The notes: a model not told the origin generated them from the sequence alone. Counted from the stretch's first letter, positions 32,905-41,375 are shown. The stretch is DNA of 64,000 nt from Oscillospiraceae bacterium (GCA_017459865.1 JAFUCD010000007.1:1-64000), one strand, 5' to 3'. Made by a program: numbers and translations.

Positions 32905-34410
32905 ATGAACGGGTACATTATCGCTCTGGATCAGGGCACCACTAGTTCTCGGTCGATCGTTTTCGACCAGGGTGGAAACATCGTTTCTCTGGCGCAATAT
33001 CCCTTCGCACAGATCTATCCGAAGCCGGGCTGGGTCGAGCATGATCCGATGGTCATTCTGCAGACCCAGATGCACGCGCTCGGACAGGCCTTCGAGAAGA
33101 GCGAGCTTTCTCCCACCGACATCGCCGGCATCGGCATCACGAACCAGCGTGAGACCACCATTGTCTGGGACAAGAACACCGGCAAGCCTGTTTACAACGC
33201 CATCGTTTGGCAGTGCCGCCGCACCGCGCCCATCTGTGATCAGCTGGAGGCCGAGGGTGTCGGCGCCTACATCCGTGATAAGACCGGCCTCCTGATCGAC
33301 GCCTATTTCTCCGGCACCAAGATCAAGTGGATCCTTGACAACGTCGAGGGCGCGCGTGAGCGTGCTGAGCGCAGCGAGCTGCTGTTCGGCACCGTTGACA
33401 GCTGGCTGATATGGAACCTCACCGGCGGCAAGGCGCATGTCTCGGATTACTCCAACTGCGCACGTACGATGCTGTTCGATATCGACGCGCTCTGCTGGGA
33501 CGAAAAGCTCTGCAGCATGCTGGATATCCCGATGAGCATGCTGCCAAAGCCGGTCCCGTCCTCCCAGATCTACGGCCGCGTTGCAGCGAACCTTCCGGGG
33601 CTGGAAATGCTCGAGGGCATCCCCGTCTGTGGCAGCGCTGGCGACCAGACCGCCGCTCTGCTCGGACAGGCCTGCATCGAGCCGGGTCAGGCGAAGAACA
33701 CCTACGGCACGGGCTGCTTCACGCTGATGAACACCGGCGATCGCTCCGTACGCAGCGCCAGCGGTCTGCTCACCACCGTCGCATGGTCGGTCGACGGCAA
33801 GACGACTTATGCGCTGGAGGGCAGCGTTTTCAACGCCGGCAGTTCCATTCAGTGGCTGCGCGATGAGCTGCAGCTGATCAGCACCTCCCGCGAATGCGAC
33901 GAGCTCGCCGAGAGTGTTGAGGATAACGGCGGCGTGTATCTCGTCTCCGCTTTCACCGGTCTCGGCGCGCCGCGCTGGGATATGTATGCCCGCGGCACGA
34001 TCGTCGGTCTGACGCGCGGCAGCAAGAAGGCACACATTGCCCGCGCCACACTCGAGGGCATCGCCTATCAGGTCAAGGATCTGCTTGACGCGATGGAAAA
34101 GGACGCCGGTCATCCGCTTTCCGTCCTCCGTGTGGACGGCGGCGCTTCCGTCTCCAACTTCCTTATGCAGTTCCAGTCTGACATGATCCGCAAGCCGATC
34201 GATCGTCCCAAGATGGTCGAGACCACGGCCTTCGGCGCCGCGTTCCTCGCCGGTCTTGCCGTCGGTGTCTGGAACGAGATGGGAGACATCTCGAAGATCC
34301 GCCAGTCTGATCGCGTTTTTGAGCCCGTTATGGACGCCGATGTGGCAAAGGCGCAGCACGACGCATGGCTGCGTGCTGTTGACAGATCTCTGAAATGGAT
34401 TGATAAATAA
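32905..34410 (+). CDS. glpK: Glycerol kinase
   Basis: A 501-residue FGGY kinase converting glycerol to glycerol-3-phosphate. Recognisable motifs are ALDQGTTSSRSIVFD (N-terminus), GITNQRETTIVWD, TGLLIDAYFSGTKIKWILD, NTYGTGCF and VDGGASVSNFLMQFQ. An AGGAGG site supports the ATG at 32905 over an upstream in-frame ATG. No glpF, glpD or glpP is adjacent, unusual for the classical glycerol locus. The DUF1015 gene follows after two bases. Confidence 0.96.
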   Translation: MNGYIIALDQGTTSSRSIVFDQGGNIVSLAQYPFAQIYPKPGWVEHDPMVILQTQMHALGQAFEKSELSPTDIAGIGITNQRETTIVWDKNTGKPVYNAIVWQCRRTAPICDQLEAEGVGAYIRDKTGLLIDAYFSGTKIKWILDNVEGARERAERSELLFGTVDSWLIWNLTGGKAHVSDYSNCARTMLFDIDALCWDEKLCSMLDIPMSMLPKPVPSSQIYGRVAANLPGLEMLEGIPVCGSAGDQTAALLGQACIEPGQAKNTYGTGCFTLMNTGDRSVRSASGLLTTVAWSVDGKTTYALEGSVFNAGSSIQWLRDELQLISTSRECDELAESVEDNGGVYLVSAFTGLGAPRWDMYARGTIVGLTRGSKKAHIARATLEGIAYQVKDLLDAMEKDAGHPLSVLRVDGGASVSNFLMQFQSDMIRKPIDRPKMVETTAFGAAFLAGLAVGVWNEMGDISKIRQSDRVFEPVMDADVAKAQHDAWLRAVDRSLKWIDK

Positions 34411-34412
34411 GT

Positions 34413-35624
34413 ATGGAAACCTGCGTTTTTCAGCCGGCAGATATTCTTCTGCCGGCTGATACCGATATGACACGCTGGAGCGTGATCGCCTGTGATCAGT
34501 ATACCGCGGATGCGGCGTATTGGGAGCGGGTCGAACAGACGGTAGGGGATGCGCCCTCCACGCTGCGCCTGATGCTGCCGGAGTACTATCTCGGCAAATG
34601 CGATGAAGCTGAGCAGATGGCGCACATCCAGTCGACGATGCACACGTATCTTGACAGCGGTTTGTTCCGCACGCTTTGGCATAGCTTTGTATATGTTGAG
34701 CGTTCGCTTTCTGACGGCAGCGTTCGACGCGGACTGGTCGGACAGGTCGATTTGGAGGCGTATGATTTTTCTCCGAACTCTCATTCATCGATCCGCGCGA
34801 CTGAAGGGACGGTTGCCTCCAGACTGCCGCCGCGCGTTCAGGTCCGCGCAAAAGCGGCTTTGGAAATGCCGCATATCATGCTCTTTGTGAACGACTCATC
34901 AGATTCGATCATGACACAGGCCGGTGCGCTTGCGGGCGAGACGGTCTATGATTTCGATTTGATGCTGGGTGGCGGGCATGTGACCGGGCGGCGCATTTGT
35001 GGTGCTTCCGCAGACGCGCTCGCTCGCTTGCTTGCGGCGCAGACCGAGAAGGACGCCATGCAATTTGCCGTGGGCGACGGAAACCACAGTCTCGCCGCTG
35101 CCAGACAGTTCTGGCTGAAAAAGCGCGAGCAGCTGCCCCCCACGCTCTGGGAGCGGGAGCCTGCCCGTTATGCCCTTGTGGAGCTTGTGAACATCCACGA
35201 TCCCGCGATCACATTTGCGCCGATCCACCGTGCGCTGTTCCGCACGGATCCGGTGCCTTTTTTCCGGGAAGCTGAGGCGGCGCTTTCCGACCCGACGGCG
35301 TCTCGCCGCGTGACGCTTCTGGCGTCGGGCGTGCAAAAGCAGATCTCTGTAAAGGGAAGCTCGATCGGCTCTGTGATCGATCGTGTGGAGCAGTTCTGCA
35401 AGGCGTATGTCGCACAGCATGGCGGTGAGATCGATTATATTCACGGCGATCAGGAGACCATCGCGCTTTCATCGGCTCCGGACGCAGCTGGCGTTCTGCT
35501 TCCGCTGATGGATAAGGAAGAGCTGTTTTCCTCCGTGGCACAAACCGGTCCGTTCCCGAAAAAGAGCTTTTCCATCGGCCTGGGCCCTGATAAGCGTTAT
35601 TATCTCGAGTGCCGAAGGATTTGA
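34413..35624 (+). CDS. DUF1015 family protein
   Basis: A 403-residue protein of the DUF1015 family (HTH-free, cytoplasmic, function unresolved). Family segments include the N-terminal PADILLPADTDMTRWSVIACDQYT, a central FAVGDGNHSLAAARQFW and YALVELVNIHDPAITFAPIHR. In other Firmicutes it is often near serine-biosynthesis genes; here it is two bases downstream of glpK and so almost certainly co-transcribed. A strong terminator follows. What it does in glycerol metabolism, if anything, is unknown. Confidence 0.85.
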   Translation: METCVFQPADILLPADTDMTRWSVIACDQYTADAAYWERVEQTVGDAPSTLRLMLPEYYLGKCDEAEQMAHIQSTMHTYLDSGLFRTLWHSFVYVERSLSDGSVRRGLVGQVDLEAYDFSPNSHSSIRATEGTVASRLPPRVQVRAKAALEMPHIMLFVNDSSDSIMTQAGALAGETVYDFDLMLGGGHVTGRRICGASADALARLLAAQTEKDAMQFAVGDGNHSLAAARQFWLKKREQLPPTLWEREPARYALVELVNIHDPAITFAPIHRALFRTDPVPFFREAEAALSDPTASRRVTLLASGVQKQISVKGSSIGSVIDRVEQFCKAYVAQHGGEIDYIHGDQETIALSSAPDAAGVLLPLMDKEELFSSVAQTGPFPKKSFSIGLGPDKRYYLECRRI

Positions 35625-35651
35625 ATTTCATATTATATTTTATCGTATCAT

Positions 35652-35700
35652 AACGGTCAGATATGCTGCTTCTCAGCTGTGTATCTGACCGTTCTGTTTT
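35652..35700 (+). terminator. Terminator after glpK-DUF1015
   Basis: AACGGTCAGATA (35652-35663) pairs with TATCTGACCGTT (35682-35693), 12 bp, followed by CTGTTTTTT. Confidence 0.85.
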
Positions 35701-35712
35701 TTGTCATCCTTG

Positions 35713-35720
35713 CATATAGT
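35713..35720 (+). promoter_or_regulatory. SigE-type -10 of the spoIIIA operon
   Basis: CATATAGT matches CATANANT and is identical to the -10 in front of spoIVA (59401-59408). The -35 position (35692-35698) overlaps the preceding terminator and matches SigE poorly (about 4 of 7). SigE control of spoIIIA is established in Bacillus. Confidence 0.5.
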
Positions 35721-35746
35721 GTGTTGTGCAAAGGAGGACAAGGCGA

Positions 35747-36607
35747 ATGAAACTACCGTCAGACATTGTACAGCTCTTTCCGCCGATGCTCGGAGAACGC
35801 CTTGTGGCGGAAGCGCATCGATATCCCGGAGCCATCGAAGAGATCCGCTGTCGGGTCGGACAGGCATGCACGCTGCTGACCGCCGGATCAGAGCGGGCGA
35901 TGGCGGACTGCGTGATACAGGCGTCAGATCTTGATTATATCCTGGAGCGCGCGACGCTGTTTTCCTTTCATGCGTACGCAGAGGAGCTGCGCGCCGGCTT
36001 TGTCCATACCGACGGAGGCGGCAGGATCGGTGTGTGCGGCACGATCACAGAGAACGGCCTTCGCGGGATCTCCTCGCTCACCGTTCGGATCCCGCATGAG
36101 GTCAGAGACTGTGCAAAACCGCTTCTGCCCGCGCTGATGGAGGGAGAACTGCGCAGCACCCTGATCGTCTCACCGCCCGGCGCCGGGAAGACCACGCTTT
36201 TGCGGGACCTGATCCGGCTGCTGTCAGAGCGCGGCTATCGTGTTTCCGTTGCCGATGAGCGCGGCGAGATCTCGGCAATGCATCGACGCCGGGCACAATT
36301 CGATCTCGGACCGTATACGGATGTGTTTGTCGGCGGGCGTAAGCACGAAGCGTGCATGATGCTGCTGCGTGCGATGAATCCACAGATCCTCGCATTTGAT
36401 GAGATCACCGCCGAGGGCGATATCGAGGCAGCGCTTTCCGCGGTCGGATGCGGCGTAACGCTGCTTGCCACGGCACATGCGGCGGATGCGGAGGGACTGC
36501 AGCGAAGACCGCTCTACCGAAGGCTCCTGCAGGAGGGCGTGTTCGCGCAGGCTGTGGAGATCCGGAACAGAGACGGCGTCCGGTCCTATCAGGTGAAAGC
36601 GCTTTGA
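35747..36607 (+). CDS. spoIIIAA: Stage III sporulation protein AA (ATPase)
   Basis: A 286-residue secretion-type ATPase related to type II/IV secretion motors, which acts on the mother-cell side of the SpoIIIA-SpoIIQ channel. Walker A is PPGAGKTT (143-150), followed by ERGEISAM (about 172-179) and the Walker B-like segment LRAMNPQILAFDEIT. A histidine box follows (LLATAHA). AAGGAGG lies nine bases before the ATG at 35747. It opens the eight-gene operon and overlaps spoIIIAB. Confidence 0.93.
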   Translation: MKLPSDIVQLFPPMLGERLVAEAHRYPGAIEEIRCRVGQACTLLTAGSERAMADCVIQASDLDYILERATLFSFHAYAEELRAGFVHTDGGGRIGVCGTITENGLRGISSLTVRIPHEVRDCAKPLLPALMEGELRSTLIVSPPGAGKTTLLRDLIRLLSERGYRVSVADERGEISAMHRRRAQFDLGPYTDVFVGGRKHEACMMLLRAMNPQILAFDEITAEGDIEAALSAVGCGVTLLATAHAADAEGLQRRPLYRRLLQEGVFAQAVEIRNRDGVRSYQVKAL

Positions 36608-37110
36608 GTCGTGTGCTTGGATTGCTGCTGCTGATCGCCGCGACGGCAAGCTTCGGCGTGATGCGCTCCCTGGAGCTGAAACGAAAGCCGCGCGAGCTCC
36701 AGTCGATGATCGAAGCGCTGACGATTCTGAAGCATGACGTCCATTCGCGCACGCTGCCATTGCCGGATGCGCTTGCGCATGTCGCCGGGATGAGCGATCG
36801 TGATTGCAGAGCTTTCTTTTTGTCGGTATCCGATCATCTCGCAACGACGAAACAATCCTTTTCCGAGCTCTGGCGGGACGAGCTGTCCGCGCTCGATCAT
36901 CTGAGCAGGGAGGAGCTGGATACGTTATCAGATCTGGGCGTGCATCTCGGGAGGTATGACGCTTCCGCGCAGGCTGATGCGATCGATGCTTGCATTCGGA
37001 TGCTGACACAGCATCGACTGCGATCTCTGGAGCAAGCGCGGCAATACGGAAAGCTTTATACCGGACTCGGTCTGACACTTGGCGCGATGCTGGCTGTGAT
37101 ACTGTATTAG
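36604..37110 (+). CDS. spoIIIAB: Stage III sporulation protein AB
   Basis: A 168-residue membrane protein (Bacillus SpoIIIAB is about 171) with a helix at each end (about 4-20 and 150-168) and a helical GspF-like middle (LKRKPRELQSMIEALTILKHDV). It is thought to be a platform protein for the SpoIIIAA ATPase. The TTG at 36604 overlaps the spoIIIAA stop; the frame is open further upstream inside spoIIIAA, but that is not the gene. Confidence 0.88.
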   Translation: MSRVLGLLLLIAATASFGVMRSLELKRKPRELQSMIEALTILKHDVHSRTLPLPDALAHVAGMSDRDCRAFFLSVSDHLATTKQSFSELWRDELSALDHLSREELDTLSDLGVHLGRYDASAQADAIDACIRMLTQHRLRSLEQARQYGKLYTGLGLTLGAMLAVILY

Positions 37111-37121
37111 GAGGAAATGTC

Positions 37122-37316
37122 TTGGACGTCGAACTGATATTTAAGATCGCTGCGATCGGCATTCTGGTCGCGGTGCTGAATCTTCTGCTGTCCAGGGCCG
37201 GCAGAGACGAGCAGGCACTCATGACAACGATCGCCGGGCTGATCGTTGTGCTCATGCTTGTGCTGCAGAAGATCAGCGACTTATTTTCCCTCATCAAATC
37301 GCTGTTTGCTTTTTGA
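37122..37316 (+). CDS. spoIIIAC: Stage III sporulation protein AC
   Basis: A 64-residue protein with two transmembrane helices (about 5-22 and 33-50), the typical size of SpoIIIAC. The segment GILVAVLNLLLSRAGRDEQALM matches the family. The TTG at 37122 follows AGGAGG by about seven bases. Confidence 0.88.
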   Translation: MDVELIFKIAAIGILVAVLNLLLSRAGRDEQALMTTIAGLIVVLMLVLQKISDLFSLIKSLFAF

Positions 37317-37322
37317 CCTGTC

Positions 37323-37709
37323 ATGGAACTGCTGACGAAAGCGATCGCCGCTTGCGTGATCACGGCGATCTTTGCCTTTGGTATCAAAAAAACGGTACCG
37401 GATCTTGCCTTTGGTCTCCAGCTAATCGGTGTTGTGCTGGTGCTGCTTCTGGCGTTTCGGCTGCTCACGCCTCTGATCTCGTTTTTCAGAAACGCATCCA
37501 GCCTGTTTGGCGCTTCAGGTGTCTATGCGCAGCCGATCTTAAAGGCGGCGCTGATCGGTATCCTGACGAACATCGGCTGTGCGCTTTGCAAGGACGCCGG
37601 ACAGACGGCGTCCGCATCGGCGCTGGAGCTGACCGGGACCGCGTCCATCTTTCTGGCGGCGCTACCGCTGCTGGAGCTCTTTGTCCATACGATCGGAGAT
37701 TTGCTTTGA
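37323..37709 (+). CDS. spoIIIAD: Stage III sporulation protein AD
   Basis: A 128-residue membrane protein with about four helices, matching SpoIIIAD in length and in the segment VYAQPILKAALIGILTNIGCALCKDAG. It starts six bases after spoIIIAC with no clear ribosome-binding site, so translation probably depends on coupling. Channel component of the forespore engulfment membrane. Confidence 0.9.
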   Translation: MELLTKAIAACVITAIFAFGIKKTVPDLAFGLQLIGVVLVLLLAFRLLTPLISFFRNASSLFGASGVYAQPILKAALIGILTNIGCALCKDAGQTASASALELTGTASIFLAALPLLELFVHTIGDLL

Positions 37710-38818
37710 AACGTCTGCTGGTTTTGCTCTCTGTGTTTATCCTGCTCCTGTCGGTACAAGTCCTGGCGGTCGATTCCCCAACCGACATTCTTGAGAAGCA
37801 GAAGATCGGCTTCGGGATCGAGGATGCCGAACAGGCGATCCCGGAGGAAGCGTACGCGCTTTGGGGAGAGGTGTCCGTCGAACAGGCCATGCAGCCGCAG
37901 AATCTTTTGGACCAGCTCTGGGATGATCTGATCCTGAACACCGGATCGATCCTGCGTGATGCGATCGAAAATGTGACCGGGATCCTGATGTTATGCTTTC
38001 TGATCGCGTTTTTGCGCGCAACGCCCATGCTGTCAACACACCAAAAGACGCTCGAGCTTATCGGCGCGATGGCGATCGCGCTGCTCGGTGCTGCACAGAC
38101 AAGCGCCTGCATCCCGACCGGGAGCCGGGTCACAGCTTCGCTCACGACCTTCTCGGCGCGTGTTCTCCCGGCAATGTGCGCGGCTGCAACAGCGAGCGGC
38201 GCGGTCACCTCCGCGGGAATCAAATATACCATTGCCTCCATAGCACTGGACCTGTTCGGCTCCTGCAGCGCACAGCTGCTGATGCCGCTGCTTTACGCTT
38301 ACACGGCTGTGCTTATTACCGCGCACGTGTTCCAAAACGAGCTGCTGCTGACGCTGCTCTCCGGCATGAAACGCGTCCTGACCCTGTTGATGATCACGGC
38401 GGCGGTGCTCTTTACGACCTTCCTCACGCTCACGGGCATTTTGAATGGTTCTGTGGATGCCGCTGCCGCTAAAGCTGCAAAGACTGCGATCTCGGCTGCG
38501 CTGCCTGTGGTTGGCGGGATCCTCTCAGATGCGGCGGAGACGCTGGTTTCCGGTGCCTCGATCCTGTGCGCGGGCGTCGGCATTTTGGGGCTTCTTTGTG
38601 TGCTTGCCGTCTGCCTGACTCCGTATCTTTCTCTGGGGATCCATTTTCTGCTGTATCAGCTTGCAGCCGGGATCTGCTCGACATTTTCTGAAAAGCGGAT
38701 CAGCGGTCTGCTGAAAGGCTTTGGAGACGTTTACGGCATGATGCTCGGGATCGTCGGAACGGTCTCGCTGATCGTGTTTGCGTCGATCATCGCGCTTATG
38801 CGCTCGACAGGGGGGTGA
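37706..38818 (+). CDS. spoIIIAE: Stage III sporulation protein AE
   Basis: A 370-residue polytopic membrane protein with a signal-like N-terminus (LKRLLVLLSVFILLLSVQVLA), an extracellular segment and about seven helices in the rest. Family segments include GSCSAQLLMPLLYAYTAVLI and LTGILNGSVDAAAAKAAKTAIS. The TTG at 37706 overlaps the spoIIIAD stop, with GGAGA about six bases upstream. The reading frame is also open antiparallel to AD upstream of the TTG; I rejected that extension. Confidence 0.9.
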   Translation: MKRLLVLLSVFILLLSVQVLAVDSPTDILEKQKIGFGIEDAEQAIPEEAYALWGEVSVEQAMQPQNLLDQLWDDLILNTGSILRDAIENVTGILMLCFLIAFLRATPMLSTHQKTLELIGAMAIALLGAAQTSACIPTGSRVTASLTTFSARVLPAMCAAATASGAVTSAGIKYTIASIALDLFGSCSAQLLMPLLYAYTAVLITAHVFQNELLLTLLSGMKRVLTLLMITAAVLFTTFLTLTGILNGSVDAAAAKAAKTAISAALPVVGGILSDAAETLVSGASILCAGVGILGLLCVLAVCLTPYLSLGIHFLLYQLAAGICSTFSEKRISGLLKGFGDVYGMMLGIVGTVSLIVFASIIALMRSTGG

Positions 38819-38822
38819 CGTT

Positions 38823-39308
38823 TTGCTGCAATGGCTGTTGTCGATACTCGGTGTTGCGATGCTCGCGGCGGCTGCAGAATGCCTGATCGCAGACGGCGCT
38901 GCGCGTCAAGCGCTCCGCCTCATCGCGACGATCAGTCTGATCATGGCGCTCCTGATCCCGCTGCTGCATGCGGATCTCTTCGCGTACGCCTCTGCGCTGC
39001 AGGTGCTCAAAGAGACATACACATGGGACGGCGCAGAAGCCGAGGAACAAAGCCGTGCCATGAACCGGACGCTCATAGAGTCTGAATGCGCAGCATATAT
39101 TGTGGACAAGGGCGATGCATTGCATCTCCCGGTGCGAGAGGCACACGTCGGAACGCGATGGGACACGCGCGGCTTTTGGGTGCCGGATCACGCAGAGATC
39201 ATTTTGCAGTCTGACGCCGGACCTTACGACGCGCTGAGCGATGCGATCACCACAGAGCTCGGCATTCCTGCCGAAGCACAGGAATGGAGCAGATCAGATG
39301 AAGGTTGA
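38823..39308 (+). CDS. spoIIIAF: Stage III sporulation protein AF
   Basis: A 161-residue protein with two N-terminal helices (about 3-20 and 28-46) and a soluble ring-building-motif-like domain (about 75-160), facing the intermembrane space. It is shorter than Bacillus SpoIIIAF (about 206). The TTG start at 38823 lies four bases after the spoIIIAE stop and follows GGGGGTGA. Its end overlaps spoIIIAG by 11 bases. Confidence 0.85.
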   Translation: MLQWLLSILGVAMLAAAAECLIADGAARQALRLIATISLIMALLIPLLHADLFAYASALQVLKETYTWDGAEAEEQSRAMNRTLIESECAAYIVDKGDALHLPVREAHVGTRWDTRGFWVPDHAEIILQSDAGPYDALSDAITTELGIPAEAQEWSRSDEG

Positions 39309-39771
39309 TGCTTTGAAAGCACTCTGGAAAAAGTATAAATATGCGCTTTGCATTCTCATGATCGGCATACTGCTTCTGGTATTTCCGGGAAACCAAAGCC
39401 ACGAAGCTGCTTCGGATCCGGTTGATCCATCCGTGTCCATCCCGACGAATGAGGAGGCGGAAGCGCGTCTTGCGGAGACCTTGCGCGAGATCCGAGGCGT
39501 CGGAGCGGTGCGGGTGCTGTTGGCGATCGAAGCGACGGAGGAGCATGTTTATGTCAAAAATGAAGGAGAGACCGTACTTGTGAACACCGGAAGCGGCAAG
39601 CAGGAGGCGCTGGAGCGAAAGATCGTATATCCGGTCTATCAGGGTGCCGTGATCGTTTGTGAGGGAGCCGCAGACGCGGGCGTTCAAATGCAGGTGGTGG
39701 AGGCGGTGTCGCAATACACCGGCCTGCGCTCGGATCAGATATCGGTACTGCCGATGAAGCAAAACGGATAA
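39298..39771 (+). CDS. spoIIIAG: Stage III sporulation protein AG (short form)
   Basis: A 157-residue protein with one transmembrane helix (about 17-32) and a ring-building-motif domain: LREIRGVGAVRVLLAIEATEEHVYVKN then VVEAVSQYTGLRSDQISVLP. SpoIIIAG forms a multimeric ring in the intermembrane space; an insertion within the motif makes the beta-barrel part. Here that insertion is only about 27 residues, shorter than in Bacillus (SpoIIIAG about 229 residues overall). The gene otherwise looks intact. Confidence 0.88.
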   Translation: MKVDALKALWKKYKYALCILMIGILLLVFPGNQSHEAASDPVDPSVSIPTNEEAEARLAETLREIRGVGAVRVLLAIEATEEHVYVKNEGETVLVNTGSGKQEALERKIVYPVYQGAVIVCEGAADAGVQMQVVEAVSQYTGLRSDQISVLPMKQNG

Positions 39772-39796
39772 ACGGAATGATCGAAGGAGGCAGAAC

Positions 39797-40351
39797 ATGA
39801 AACACGCAAAACGAAACATCACCATTGCGGCGGCGCTGATCCTGGTGTGCGGCGCGGTTTATATGAATTGGTCCTATAACAACCAATTCGGAAAAAGCGA
39901 TCCGGAGCGCGTGGCTGCGGAGGATGCGATGTCAGGATCGTCTGAGACAGAGTCGGAGGACGCGGTCGCCGTATCAGCTGAAACAGAACCGATATCGGAT
40001 TATTTTGCCGAGGCGCGGCTAGCCCGGCAGCGCTCGCGCGACGAGGCATTGGATCTGCTGGAAAACGCCGCACAGTCAGACGGCGCGTCGCAGGAGTCGA
40101 TCGACAGCGCAATGTATGCGATCTCCGCTATGGCGGATGCCTCCATGACGGAAACGCAGATCGAAAACCTGCTGCTGGCCAAAAATTACGCAGACTGCGT
40201 GGCATATATCCGCGAGGACGGCATCACGATCGCCGTCCCCGCGCCGGAAGAGGGGCTGACGCAGGATCAGGTTGCCGCCATTACGGACGTCGTGACGAGC
40301 GAGACCGCGTTTACCGCCGTTCAGCTCAAGGTCGTGGAGGTAAAAGCATAA
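39797..40351 (+). CDS. spoIIIAH: Stage III sporulation protein AH
   Basis: A 184-residue protein with one N-terminal helix (about 8-24), an acidic linker and a ring-building-motif domain (about 95-180, ending in SETAFTAVQLKVVEVKA). It faces SpoIIQ or its clostridial equivalent across the septum. An AAGGAGG site precedes the ATG. Last gene of the operon; a terminator follows. Confidence 0.9.
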   Translation: MKHAKRNITIAAALILVCGAVYMNWSYNNQFGKSDPERVAAEDAMSGSSETESEDAVAVSAETEPISDYFAEARLARQRSRDEALDLLENAAQSDGASQESIDSAMYAISAMADASMTETQIENLLLAKNYADCVAYIREDGITIAVPAPEEGLTQDQVAAITDVVTSETAFTAVQLKVVEVKA

Positions 40352-40364
40352 ATCAGACGTTTTG

Positions 40365-40395
40365 CGGGATGAGGCCGGCGGCTTCATCCCGTTTT
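40365..40395 (+). terminator. Terminator of the spoIIIA operon
   Basis: CGGGATGA (40365-40372) pairs with TCATCCCG (40384-40391), with inner GCC/GGC pairing, followed by TTTT. Confidence 0.75.
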
Positions 40396-40430
40396 CGTTG
40401 ATTTTCACTCTTTCTTTTTTTTTGCATTCG

Positions 40431-40439
40431 TGTTACAAT
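40431..40439 (+). promoter_or_regulatory. Extended -10 promoter of the asp23-nusB cluster
   Basis: TGTTACAAT combines an extended -10 TGN with TACAAT, 51 bases before the Asp23 start. The -35 region is T-rich and has no clear box. Confidence 0.5.
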
Positions 40440-40489
40440 ACATAATTAGCTAATCATGCCCATCATGCATCTTACAGGAGGAATCACAA

Positions 40490-40852
40490 ATGCCTGAAAA
40501 CTATATCACCTGCCAGGACGAGCATGGCACCATCAACATCTCCGAGGATGTTGTGCTTTCCATGGTGAGATCCGTGATCAGCGAGGTGGACGGCGTTGCC
40601 GGTCTGGCCTCATCCGCGGGGACGGAGCTTGCCGAGCTGCTCGGGATCAAATCCGCCGCAAAAGGCATCAAGGTCCAGATCGTCGACGGCGTCGTAAATG
40701 TGGACACGATCATTCAGGTCCGCTATGGCTGCAACGCGGTCGCGGTCGCCGAAGCGGTGCAGAACGTTGTCGCCAACACCGTGCAGTCCATGACCGGCAT
40801 GGGAAAGCCCGTGGTGAATGTCCATATTTCGGGCGTCGCTTTCGAAAAATGA
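40490..40852 (+). CDS. Asp23/Gls24 family envelope stress response protein
   Basis: A 120-residue Asp23 (YqhY/YloU) protein: GTINISEDVVLSMVRSVISEVDGVAGL at the N-terminus and VNVDTIIQVRYGCNAVAVAEAVQNVV in the core. These proteins are membrane-proximal and linked to envelope stress and fatty-acid metabolism. In Bacillus, yqhY lies between accBC and nusB; here it directly precedes nusB, with no acc genes. Confidence 0.92.
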   Translation: MPENYITCQDEHGTINISEDVVLSMVRSVISEVDGVAGLASSAGTELAELLGIKSAAKGIKVQIVDGVVNVDTIIQVRYGCNAVAVAEAVQNVVANTVQSMTGMGKPVVNVHISGVAFEK

Positions 40853-40883
40853 TCTGATCACAATTCGTTCAGGAGATAACATT

Positions 40884-41375
40884 ATGACTAGAACAGCTGC
40901 CCGTGAACTCGCGGTAAGACTCTGCTTTGCTGCTCAACTCTCCGGAGAAGATGCGGCCCAGACCGTTTCCGACTTTTTTACACCTGAATATTTCGAAACG
41001 CTCGCGGAGGAGGATCCTGTTTTTTCCGAACTGCCGGATGAGCAGCAGATGTCGTATATCCGCAGACTGACCGGCTTGGTCTATGAGCATTTTTATGATC
41101 TGAACCGGGAGATCGAGACCTATGCGCGCGGCTGGCGTTTGGATCGCATCTCCAAGATCGCGGCTGCGATCCTTCGCTGTGCCATGTGCGAGATCCTCTA
41201 TATCGAGGATGTTCCGGCAGGCGCCGCGGCGAATGAGGCGGTAGAGCTCGCAAAAAAATATGAAGAACCCGAGACCGCCGCGTTCATCAACGGCATCCTC
41301 GGCAGCTTTATTCGCGACCATCAGCCGGAGTCGGCTGATAAAGCCGATGACGCGGCGGATGTGACGCAGGAATGA
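40884..41375 (+). CDS. nusB: Transcription antitermination factor NusB
   Basis: A 163-residue all-helical NusB, which binds boxA RNA with NusE during rRNA antitermination. The N-terminus TRTAARELAVRLCFAAQLSG and the core LDRISKIAAAILRCAMCEILY...NEAVELAKKYEEPETAAFINGILG are diagnostic. AGGAG precedes the ATG at 40884. A short acidic tail extends past the family core. It overlaps xseA by four bases. Confidence 0.92.
   Translation: MTRTAARELAVRLCFAAQLSGEDAAQTVSDFFTPEYFETLAEEDPVFSELPDEQQMSYIRRLTGLVYEHFYDLNREIETYARGWRLDRISKIAAAILRCAMCEILYIEDVPAGAAANEAVELAKKYEEPETAAFINGILGSFIRDHQPESADKADDAADVTQE

Noticed and set aside
32857..34851. A 664-codon open frame on the minus strand opposite glpK/DUF1015
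   Set aside because: It is the shadow of glpK and the DUF1015 gene, with Arg/His/Asp-biased composition and no ribosome-binding site.
37313..37705. Upstream extension of spoIIIAE across spoIIIAD
   Set aside because: The frame stays open through spoIIIAD, but the TTG at 37706 has a ribosome-binding site and starts a proper signal-like segment, and SpoIIIAD fully explains the upstream bases.
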